Assembly: GCF_963678975.1 (NCBI RefSeq)
Contig: NC_089276.1
Span: 434,001-498,000 of the forward strand
Origin: Dysidea avara
Taxonomy: Eukaryota > Porifera > Demospongiae > Dictyoceratida > Dysideidae
DNA length: 64,000 nt
Reading direction: 5' to 3'
Shown: piece after piece, positions 1 to 26,500 of the stretch
Layout of the letters: each line of letters begins with the position of its first letter
How positions within the stretch are numbered: the stretch's first letter is position 1
The notes under the pieces: generated by a model
What the model was told of the DNA's origin: nothing
Seen by the model: only the letters and a program-made list of their open reading frames with translations
Databases searched by the model: none
Made by a program: the position numbers and the translations under genes

Positions 1-726
1 TTATTCAAACATCACACTAATTCGTATACAAGATTTAATTATTATAGTAACAGAATAATCAATGACTGGAATTCATTAACCCAATCTATTGTTGATTCTC
101 CCTCTGTCAATGATTTTAAAACACTGCTGGACAGATAATTGCTTATTTGATTTTGTATAGTAATTAGAATAGCTAAGTACATAATAATTATTAATTTTGT
201 TATGGATGTACAGGCATAAGCCTTTATCCTTAAAATACAAATACAAATACAAGATCTGCAGTGATGTGTTTGAGGGGTCATCGCTCTCGAGTCAGTTGGC
301 CGTCCATCAACCACCGACTAATATTGATCTGGTCTACTCCGAGGGTCGCTTGGAGTCTGGCGGCCTTGTTTGATTGCTGGTATTTCCAGCTGTCCAGCAC
401 TTTAACACCTAGTGCTGGGGTGGTGGCAAGGGTAGTCCATCTAGCCGGGAATAAAAAAAATATTTTTAAAGTAGGAGTCATTTAATTTATACTCACCAGA
501 ATAATTATAGCTAATTGACCACCTCAGGAGTCTCAGCTATTATTCAGCTTAGCCTTTCTATGTCTATGCTTAGCTACATGCAATGAAGACAAAGCGGTCA
601 TAAAGGATCGTGTAAGTAATCGATGTGACGTAATGCGCGCGCGGTATTCGAATAGTGTCAGATATCACCTCGTAGTGGTCACTAGGTAACGAGTTATACA
701 TGAATCATCACCTACAGTAGCTCATA
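1..726. other. Upstream region of the F-box gene, with a dispersed repeat
   Basis: No gene is convincing here. The short open frames at 42-485 lack splice support and known motifs. Around 420-455 the minus strand carries a stretch of about 35 bp (CTAGATGGACTRCCCTTGCC and flanks) that recurs on the plus strand at 37490-37525, so this part is a dispersed repeat. At 624-650 a TGACGTAA motif and a run of alternating CG lie about 90 bp before the F-box start and could be part of its promoter (inference). Confidence 0.4.
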
Positions 727-1181
727 ATGGACTACATCGCCTTATTACCTGATGAAGTGCTGTGTTCACTACTTTATTACTTCAACTGTTACGAGTTGTG
801 CAGGATAAGGAGCGTCTCTAAAAGGTGCGAGCATGTAAACAAGTGTACTAGCTTAGTATTGGTTGTTGCAGGTTTAACTCGTTGGCAGTTGCTGAGCTGA
901 AGATACGATGTCGTAACATCATCGCTAAGCTACTACGCACGACTCCTACTAACTCTGCCCAGCTAATATTACTGGAATACTGCAGAAAGAGACTTGTTCA
1001 TGTGCGACATTTCTATTTTGCTGGAGCTCTACTAGACAGTGCCATCCAATTGTTGAACAGAGAATTAGACCTGCTAGAAGAGACCGCTGACATATTTCAC
1101 ATATACAATGTAGTTAAACCATTTGAAATAATGTACTTTAGGGCAGCAGTTAGTCATACTATACACATACTAGAAGAATGA
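727..1181 (+). CDS. Small F-box protein, two exons
   Basis: Probable substrate adaptor for an SCF-type E3 ubiquitin ligase: the F-box would bind Skp1. Exon 1 is 727-824 and exon 2 is 872-1181, joined across a 47-nt GT-AG intron; the joined frame gives 135 residues. Residues about 5-42 read as an F-box: LPDEVLCSLLYYF, then CRIRSVSKRFNSLAV across the junction. A 29-nt intron (donor at 843) also keeps frame, but it breaks the SKRFNSL match and would be unusually short, so 47 nt is preferred. The remaining ~95 residues are alpha-helical in look with no recognised substrate-binding repeats (no LRR, WD40 or kelch). The stop codon lies only 18 bp from the stop of the convergent ELAV-like gene. The F-box call is fairly sure; the exact role is unknown. 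Confidence 0.65.
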
Positions 1182-1199
1182 AACACTATTGTCATGTCA

Positions 1200-2159
1200 C
1201 TACTTTCCCTTTGTTGTTTTAAAGGAGACCTGCAGTCGTTTACCCTGATATACTGACCCATTCAGTCCCATGATAGACCTGTAGGCATCTTCGTAGGATA
1301 ACATGTTAACAAATCCATATCCTTTGCACTTCTTAGTTGAGAAATCTAAGATCACCTTAACATTGGCGATGGCTCCAAATGGACTAAACAACTGGTAAAG
1401 TGTACTCTCATTGCTATCCTCTGGAATATTGTAGATGTAGACACAACAATATTGTGACTGTTGTCGTCCACCACCACCACCTGTAGCACCCATCGGATTG
1501 TACCTCCAGTTAACTGATGGTGTGTGTGATCTGATTGGCCCGATTTGCTGTTGTTGTCTTGGTAATGCTGTTGGTGCAAAAGCTATTGGAGTCTTCTGAT
1601 TGGCATATTTCACAATGAGCGGCTGTGTGTGTCCGGGTAGTGTCAGTCCATCTAATGCCACCCTAGCCTGTTCTGCCTCCGAGTGTTTATCAAATCGGAC
1701 AAATCCAGCACCTCTGCTCACTCCAGTATCATCCAATAATACCTTAGAAGTGATAATACTCCCATAGCTAGTAAACAACGTCTCCAGCTCAGCCTGTGTA
1801 TAAGTCTTCGGTAGCTGAGCAATGTACAAGTTAGCATTCTTTATCTCCACTGACGAGGGCCGAGCATAGCTGACTTTAATGGTCTTTGAGTTAAGCATGT
1901 GTCCATTGAGCCCTTGCAACCCTTTAGCCGCTGATTCAGCCGAATCAAAGTTTACAAAAGCATATCCTAAGCTGACTTGTGTGGTCTTGTCTCTGATTAG
2001 CTTGCAGCTTTCAACTGTACCAAAAGAGGAGAACATTGATTTGACCTCCATCTCTGACATGTCTTGGGGTAGGTAGTTAACGATTAGGTTAGTTTTGCTG
2101 CGATCCATCGGCTTCTGCGGAGCAGGGATGTTTGTCCCTAGTACTGGCACGGCTGACAT
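1200..2159 (-). CDS. ELAV/Hu-like RNA-binding protein, intronless
   Basis: 319-residue protein with three RRM domains in the ELAV arrangement: RRM1 about 23-101 (RNP2 LIVNYL, RNP1 LGYAFVNF), RRM2 about 109-188 (LYIAQL, RGAGFVRF), a hinge of about 45 residues rich in Q, P and G, and RRM3 about 237-316 (VYIYNI, KGYGFVNM). The segment after RRM1 RNP2 (PQDMSEMEVKSMFSSFG, VESCKLIRDK) is the ELAV signature. Family members bind U/AU-rich sequence in mRNAs and control splicing, stability and translation, in nucleus or cytoplasm. The start is the first ATG of the frame, 25 residues before RRM1. The whole CDS is one open frame; ELAV genes in most animals are split, so a retrogene origin is possible (inference). 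It is divergent from UBA-PTH2 and converges on the F-box gene. CELF/Bruno proteins also have three RRMs but a longer hinge and a different RRM1. Confidence 0.9.
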   Translation of the reverse strand: MSAVPVLGTNIPAPQKPMDRSKTNLIVNYLPQDMSEMEVKSMFSSFGTVESCKLIRDKTTQVSLGYAFVNFDSAESAAKGLQGLNGHMLNSKTIKVSYARPSSVEIKNANLYIAQLPKTYTQAELETLFTSYGSIITSKVLLDDTGVSRGAGFVRFDKHSEAEQARVALDGLTLPGHTQPLIVKYANQKTPIAFAPTALPRQQQQIGPIRSHTPSVNWRYNPMGATGGGGGRQQSQYCCVYIYNIPEDSNESTLYQLFSPFGAIANVKVILDFSTKKCKGYGFVNMLSYEDAYRSIMGLNGSVYQGKRLQVSFKTTKGK

Positions 2160-2492
2160 GGTAGGATTGGCAAATAAAAAAATCCCAAAACTAAAAACAA
2201 AAGTACAATCAATAAATAACTAATAATAAGTCAACAAAACAGTACAAAACACACCATAAGAGCATTGTAAACATGGCGACTGGCCAAAAACGGCCAGTCG
2301 CGAAAAAAACCCTTTACATTATCAAACTTCTACATAATATCGTAATAAAGGTTACATCAATATATAAAAACTTAACCACAGCGTACCAGCGAATAAGAAA
2401 AACAACAAAAAAATACCACTCAGAAAAAAGCGAAGCCGAGGCGAAAAGGTTGTAGTCTATCACGTGCTCCAGGGTGGGCATTAGGTGGAAAT
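2160..2492. promoter_or_regulatory. Shared divergent promoter region, ELAV-like / UBA-PTH2
   Basis: The 333 bp between the two divergent start codons must hold both promoters and 5' UTRs. It contains a hairpin-forming ACTGGCC/GGCCAGT pair at about 2279-2298. A 60-codon open frame at 2273-2455 (plus) is short, lysine-rich and has no family match, so it is treated as a possible uORF, not as a gene. No TATA box is obvious. Confidence 0.5.
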
Positions 2493-3335
2493 ATGGCAGA
2501 AGGGGACGACACTCGAGATAACAACAGCGAGGCAAATAAACAAGTTCCAATATTAGAGGCGGCAGAGAAGGTCCCGTTCCTTTTATCCAATGATGCAACC
2601 ATCGCTTTTGGAGAAGAAGTTAAACCACGTGTGTCCGTCCCAGTGGAGGCTACCGGTCAAGATAATGGCGAGAGGACAATGTTTGTACCCAGACCAGCGC
2701 ACCTACTCGCCTGGAACCCTGATCCAGAAGCCATGAAAATGATGTTGGAAATGGGCATATCAGAAAACGCGGCTAGACGCGCCCTCTACAACACGGGGAA
2801 CGAGAGCGCCGAGCTGGCTGCTGGTTGGGTATTTGATAACTTACACCTTCCTAATGTCAACGATCCGTTTGTGCCATATGCTCACCCACCCAGCCCGGGC
2901 GCCCCTTCCTCTGGTGAACAGCTCTTACCAACTGCAGCTAATCCAGTAGCTGAGCACGAGATGTTTAACCTGTTAAAAGACTCTTCATGGAAAATGGTGT
3001 TTGTAGTGAATAGTGAGTTACGTATGGGTGTGGGTAAGGTAGCTGCTCAAGTAGGACATGCTACACTTGGACTGTACAAACAAATTTTCAGTGACAATAT
3101 GGCAAGTGATTTGACCCAGTGGGAGGCCACAGGAGCTGCTAAGATTGTACTCAATGGAGTGAACACTGCTGGACTGCTGTCTGTACAGAATGAGGCAAAC
3201 ACAGCAAACTTATCAACTTTTACCGTCCATGATGCAGGCAGGACCCAGGTGCTTCCAGGCTCCATTACTGTATTGGGAATATTTGGACATTGTTCAGTTG
3301 TAGATCGTATCACTGGCTCTCTCAAGTTGCTATAG
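2493..3335 (+). CDS. Peptidyl-tRNA hydrolase 2 with N-terminal UBA domain
   Basis: 280-residue single-exon protein. The C-terminal domain (about 167-280) is a Pth2-family peptidyl-tRNA hydrolase, which releases tRNA from peptidyl-tRNA that has dropped off the ribosome. Supporting motifs are KMVFVVNSELRMGVGKVAAQ with the conserved GK (K182), VGHATLGLYKQ, VHDAGRTQVLPGS (D247, R250, T251) and the terminal TGSLKLL. Residues about 79-117 form a UBA-like helical domain (MKMMLEMGISENAARRAL, then ELAAGWVFDN), which suggests ubiquitin binding. The N-terminal ~75 residues look disordered. Unlike vertebrate PTRH2/Bit1 there is no N-terminal membrane anchor; UBA-Pth2 fusions are known in other eukaryotes, so this is a separate paralogue type. 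An AATAAA signal lies at 3508-3513. The gene converges on CAPSL. Confidence 0.9.
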   Translation: MAEGDDTRDNNSEANKQVPILEAAEKVPFLLSNDATIAFGEEVKPRVSVPVEATGQDNGERTMFVPRPAHLLAWNPDPEAMKMMLEMGISENAARRALYNTGNESAELAAGWVFDNLHLPNVNDPFVPYAHPPSPGAPSSGEQLLPTAANPVAEHEMFNLLKDSSWKMVFVVNSELRMGVGKVAAQVGHATLGLYKQIFSDNMASDLTQWEATGAAKIVLNGVNTAGLLSVQNEANTANLSTFTVHDAGRTQVLPGSITVLGIFGHCSVVDRITGSLKLL

Positions 3336-3546
3336 TAACATGACCGGCTTTATTGGAGTAACAAATCTCTCACACCATGAATCACTAGTATATCATATTA
3401 ATTGTTCTGGCCAATTTTAATGATATAATTTATAACAATGTAAAATATATCATTTGTAAACACGTATTACTACTACATTGCTGCGGTGCTTTGTGACTTG
3501 TAACTATAATAAATGGTTAGTGTGACTAGTTGCCGGGTTGCATAAC
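3336..3546. terminator. Overlapping poly(A) signals of UBA-PTH2 and CAPSL
   Basis: AATAAA on the plus strand at 3508-3513 would serve UBA-PTH2. TTTATT at 3349-3354 (AATAAA on the minus strand) would serve CAPSL, whose stop codon is at 3547. If both are used, the two 3' UTRs overlap by roughly 150-200 nt. The signals are seen; their use is inferred. Confidence 0.5.
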
Positions 3547-20328
<16,782 letters not shown>

Positions 20329-20507
20329 CGCTGAAAAAGTAGCGCGTTAATGTCACGAGATCAAACTAGTGCAAGGTGCAAAAAAGATTGTATTCTAATA
20401 AAATTCGAGCGAAGCCTTCACGCATGCGTACAACACCTAGCGTCTGACTAAGCGGAAGTGTAGTTCAGAGTCCACCAAGTGTAGCAATCTTCTTCAACGT
20501 AAGAGAA
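20329..20507. promoter_or_regulatory. Bidirectional promoter between CAPSL and MTAP
   Basis: The 179 bp between the CAPSL (minus) and MTAP (plus) start codons must drive both genes. It is richer in CG dinucleotides than its surroundings (GCGCGTTAATG, ACGCATGCGTACAAC, GCGTCTGAC). ACGCATGCGT resembles an NRF-1-type palindrome (inference). There is no clear TATA box. Confidence 0.6.
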
Positions 20508-23500
20508 ATGGCGCGAGCAGTAAAGGTACGACGAATAATTGGTGATTGCAACTTACCTGCTCCTATTACATCAGGTAGGGATAATCGGAGGCTCCGGGTT
20601 ACATGATCCGGATATTTTACAAAACAAGACAACCAAAAGTGTGGATACACCGTATGGGAAGGTACTAACTGTATGATTTGGACAAACTCTGTAAAAAGTG
20701 TAATTTGTGACTAGCCATCTTGCTTGCTGGCCAGATTATCCACTATAACGCAATGCTACAAATATGTTGTACCCTTGCCTCTTGTACTTGTCCTGTGTGG
20801 TAATTCCTTAGAGCTCAGTCGGCCTAGTTAACAATTAATAGTCACGTGAGCACACTTTTCACATAGTAGAAAAGTGTCAGATTTTGCACCTGTTATTACA
20901 AATATTTCTGAAATTTTACAGAAATCACCCTAATTGTTTACGAGCTACTTTTGCAAGTTTTGTAGATGTAAAATGTGTTATGAATTCTGTGTAGTGTTGT
21001 TTTTAGTCTGGTGCCGCCGACCTAAATAGGGTCTGGTCTGTATAGCATCCGCTTAAGAATGCACAATTACACTGCGGCTGGCGTTAACAAACATTAAGAG
21101 ATCACGAATAGCAAAGAATCCAATCATGACAGTAATGTTTTAGGGATTTTCTGAGGGATTTCAATCAGTAACTTTCTATGGGTGGTTAATGTTTAGACTG
21201 TGGAGGGAAGGCATCTATTGTTAAATGGAAAATTGTCCCTGGTTTATTCACCCTGACACAAGAAGAACTTATGCAACTTTTGTTTCGTGACTTTCATCCC
21301 AGTATTTACTCACGTTGTGCGGCCACAATGCATTTAATTGGAAATACTGCAATTTGATTGGACGCACCAGTTTTTGGTAACGGTGGCACAAGTCCTTGGC
21401 TCTAGACAGACCAGACCTTATTTTTCGGGGTGCTTATAAGCACCTAAATAGGGTCAGCGGCACCAGACTATGTGTGGTTATATGTAGATGGAAATTTCTA
21501 ATCAGCGAACACCTTGTCAAATATGAAGCAGCTGTACAAGAATTATTTGTCTATGAGTAAAATTGCACAAATAATGCAAATCGATTGCAAAGAGATCAGT
21601 TAAGTTTTGCTCAATTGTTTTCATATGTGCCGCTGGGAGGTAATCAAACATGCTGGTTAAAAATTTTTTTTCCATTCATTTTAAAGCTGCTATTTTGGGA
21701 CCATGACTGTAGACTGTATTGAGACTTTATCAGTCTACAAATTGAGTTGAGGTTTTTTACTGTATTATGCAGCAGATTTTGCCAGCAATTTAGTTTTAGT
21801 TATATAAAATTGCAATATAGCTGGATACTACCTGCCATAGTGTTATAGTATGTGGTACAATTGTTCATGTAGCAATGGATATAGTTAGCTTAATAATTAT
21901 TCCTTTAAACCCGGTAAGCCTATATTTAGGCATGCCTCTATACAAACTAAAATAAGTATTAATGATACAAAGATCTCATAGCCACTAAATTTACTTACCA
22001 TGACCTCCACAATAAAATGGCACCAGACATCGATGAAGTTGCTCAGAGAGCAAATAATCAATTTGAAATATCAGATAAATTTGAGCTGGCCACTGATCAG
22101 GGGAGGAATCAGAATTTTTGTGTATACAGCAGATTTGAGATTATTTTATAATAAATACCGTATGGAGGGAAACTTTGGCGCCATTAAAATTTGGCGAATT
22201 TGGTGATTGACCATGAATTTGCCAAATTTTTCCCATCCAAATATTTTGGTGGCGAAGAAAATAGCAAACCAAGCCTCGAACTAATCAATTTTCTACTCGA
22301 CCAAGGGATGGTGGGCCAGGCATTACGCTAGAGCCAAGCCTGCCTCGACTACCTCACTAGGTAGCTAGTTACTGTACACGTGGTATCCTCAAACTTCACC
22401 TCGAAACGGGAATGACAAGTATAGCGAGTCCTACCATGTTAAGTACGATATTCGCTATTCCAGATGGTGTAGATCTACTGTCTATATAGTATTACCTTTT
22501 AGTTGGTAGCTGACTCCAGGCGGCGAATCGCTGAGAGGCGTGACACTCTAGTTCTCGCTTCAGGCACAGCGATTAGTGTTCTAATAATTCAATACGGCGT
22601 GCGCTTTGCTACCAATTTGCCAAATTTTATTTCGCCAACAGTGATATTTTGCTTAATTCGCCAAATTTTCCCCCCTCCAAAGTTTCCCTCCGTACGGTAG
22701 TTGATTTGAGATTTCAATGTTGCTTCACAATTTGCTCATTGTATATTATGATTGTTCTATTAGAATATCTCAATAATCATGTTGTCATCACATGTTGTCA
22801 TCACATGTTGTCATCACATGTTTACACTACAGTTCCGTGTGCTTCAGAATTTTCTTAGACCTTGTTGAGGTCTAGTTTAATTGTGCACAACTGAAAATTT
22901 CAATTGTCTTTTGTTGTTGAAAATTGTGTCCCTTAACAGTTGTCTATTTATTGTGTATGAAAACTGGCCAGTAAAGATGGTGTAACACTACCCCCCTTGT
23001 TACAGTATTTCTTTGGTGTTGCAAAAAGAGAGGATTAAGAGGAATGTATCATCAACTTTGAAGGCTCATTTCTTGTAGAGATAACTTTTGTGTGGAAGTT
23101 GTGTCACCCCAGGACCCTGTCATGGCCATACGACATGTTTCTTGTTCAGTAGGTTTAACTGGCCAAACAAATTCACTGATCTCACGATCACTGGGGTTTG
23201 TACTTGGGAAACTCCCTCCACTAGCAGCAGGGAGGATAGTGAGTAATGAAATTACTTAAGACCCTTGGAGCTATTTTAAAGAAACCTTCTACCTCTCTAT
23301 AGGAGGGACCGTTAAGGCCAAATTGGTGGCCACTCCGTATCATCATTTTGGAATGTTGATTTCTTCATGACAACTATATATTTTTACAAAATTCACACCA
23401 TTGTAAAGTACAAGTACTGTTGAACATCTTCATTGATATTTTGTGCAGTAACATTGGCTCATGGAATATTTTTCAAACATTGCTTGAAGTGCATTGTGTA

Positions 23501-26500
23501 AAGCGTATCAGTTCACGTGGGCTTGTCCTACGTGAACTGATATCCTTTACACACACCTTTGGAGAAATTGTTAGAGAGATCCTTTTATGTCATACCATCC
23601 CACAAGTGAAATAAGATGATCAAAACAATTTCTCCAAAGGTGCCTGTACATTAGTACCCCAAATAATGTGGCTTGTGATGTCATTGTGGATAAAGTCCAT
23701 TGACGAATAATAAAGTTTGGCAAATTTCCTCAATTTGCCAAATTCACCAACCTTGCAGTCATGCCAAATTTTAAGTTTCATTATTTGGTGTATACTCTAG
23801 CAGGATATCAACCAGTAGTCAACAAGTATGATATAAAACTAGCCTTATCTCAAAAATTATCCAACATGCGATACTAATTGTTTATTGTATTGTCTTGTAA
23901 CCATACTTGTTGCTTAGAGCTCAATATCTGTTTCCCTGGCTGAAATATGATCGATCAAAACAATATTTCAATAGGCGCCTGTACAGTAGTCCCCCAAAGA
24001 ACGTGGCCATGTTGTGCTCGTGACATCATTGTGGATAAAGTACATTTGTTCAATATTGGCTCTGCCAAACTGTTATCCACCAACTTGTTTTACATGCTGA
24101 TTCACCAAACTGTAGTAGCAACAATTATCATCATTTACTGTAACCATTTAGACAAAGTCTTACAAGTGAATGTTATGTGTCATACTGGTAGTAGAGCGGG
24201 GCAACAATGAATAGATCAAGGTACTCTAATAGACATAGTTACTACATGTTGACTTTGTGTATTAATGTATCTGATAATGATGTGATCATGTGATCCTGTA
24301 GCCGTCTGATGATCTTGTGTTGGGAGACATAGCTGGTGTACCCTGTGTGCTGTTGTCAAGGTAACCAGTAAGTGATGTGTACACATGAGTGCAGCACTGT
24401 TATAATTGTTGGTTGATTTTGATACAAGCTCAAGTGAGCCATGAGTCATCCATACAGAGTTTCATTTTAACAAACGGTTAAACAAATTTATCACCATCTT
24501 TCAAGTAGGGATTAAATGTGTACTAGTACATCTCCAGGTATAGTGTGTATAGATGACCTCCCTTGTGTCATTGCTTTTATCTGTATGATCTCTACTCAAA
24601 TGTAATAGCTCTATTTGTTCCCTTACACTAGTAATTGACATGAGCAGGAAGGTGAAGCCAGAGAGATGTACTGATAGTGTGGCTTGTGTACCAGTATGGC
24701 TTCTGTATTTCTGACTTTTGTAATATAGCTGGCTTCTGTCTTTAGACTACATATCAACGCCATATAGATACTGGTAGTTAGACTGTTTGAAGTATGGCTT
24801 CACTTGTATATTATTATTATTATTGTTATTGCCCTCTAGACATGGCCGCAAGCACACCATAATGCCATCAAATATCAACTATCACGCTAACATAGATGCC
24901 CTGAGGCAGGAGGGCTGTACACATGTTGTTGTGGCTACAGCTTGTGGATCATTACGGGAAGAATACAAACCAGGAGACTTTGCAATATTGGATCAGTTTA
25001 TTGACCGAACTACTAAGAGACATAGCACGCTGTATGATGGGGGGACAAACAGCCCTCCAGGTGTGTGCCATATTCCCATGGCAACACCGTTCTGTGAACG
25101 TACCAGACAGGTGATACTAGCTGCTGCTAAAGGTGTTGATGTGCGTGTACATGATCATGCTACCATGGTAACAGTGGAGGGTCCAAGGTTCTCTTCACGT
25201 GCTGAGAGTATGATGTTCCGCCAGTGGGGTGGTGACCTTGTTAACATGACAACTGTGCCTGAAGTTGTACTTGCTAGGGAGGCAGGGCTGAGTTATGCAA
25301 GTATTGCCATGGTAACAGATTATGATTGTTGGAGAGACTCCAGTGAAGATCATGTTAGTAATGACATCATGTATCATGTGATCGATTAGGGGAATACCCA
25401 TTGTACCATGATCACACCCTATGATGTGTGATTACACTACCAAATATGGACACTTAGAGATACTGTACAGCATAATAATTTGACGGGGGAAATTTTGACG
25501 AATTCACTTAGGCCACTACAACTAAATCTTTTGTTTCTTGGGCGAAATTCAGCCAAATAAAGGTCGGTAGGTTGGTAAAATAAAAATAAAAATAGGCTAT
25601 TTTGCTAGCTGAAGAGTGATATTGCGAGTCAAACGGTGGCTAAGCTACATTACGGTTGCTGTATCACTTGTGAGTAGGCAGCTATATGTTGAGATATTTA
25701 GTGTTACTTATTTTTTGAGAGCTTAAAGATAAATTTGCAACTCCTTCGTGGCGTTATCACTCTTTGCAAGGAGATCACGTGATTAACATAATTATTTTAT
25801 GTTGAAAAATATAGGGTCGGTCGGGCCCGAGAAACAAAAGATTTAGTTGAAGTGGCCTTACTGTCAAATATTTAAGAGGAAATTTTTGATGAATGTGCTG
25901 ACTTCAGTATTCTAATTAACCAGTCACATGAGCTTTGATGAGGAAAAAGTTGCAACAATTTGTCAAAATTCCCCCCCGTTATATTATTACGTTGTACAGT
26001 ACTATCAGGATAGTAATTTGAAGCAATCAGGATAGTTTCTATACTATTTACTTCAATTGCTATAAGGTTATTTCTGTAATTCCTGTCTTGATTTCAGAAA
26101 TATAATTAATCTGCCCAAACACCTGATCACACTAAAATCTAGCCAATCAACACACACTGATTAATTGATGTTATATAAGTGTAACTGGCAACTCTGGGAC
26201 TAAGACTAGTATTTTCACTATTATCTCTCTTACCAATGGAGTTGTATTAAACACCAATCACTACCTCTCCATATTAGGAGAGGTATTAATTTCATCAAAA
26301 GGTGAACTTGTGGCAGTGAATTTGTTCGGGTATATTGAGTGACTCCCTCTCTTAATACTATCAACTCTTGATGACGCTTATAAGAGTTGTACCAACAGAT
26401 AGGCACGAATGTAGCAATTTCTTTTTGTATGGAAACCTATGGGAACATAATTTTAAGTGTTTGTGAGCTCAATTCAAACATTTAGAATATTCGTTCCTTT

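Noticed and set aside
843..871. A 29-nt intron in the F-box gene
   Set aside because: The donor at 825 gives a 47-nt intron in the size class of the other small introns, keeps frame, and yields a better F-box match (SKRFNSL).
2273..2455. A 60-residue basic protein between ELAV-like and UBA-PTH2
   Set aside because: It lies in the shared promoter/5' UTR space, is low in complexity and matches no family. At most a uORF.
24787..25389. A 200-residue single-exon MTAP
   Set aside because: The frame starts in intron 3 and reads through the exon 4 donor. The spliced model restores the N-terminal phosphate loop and the C-terminus.
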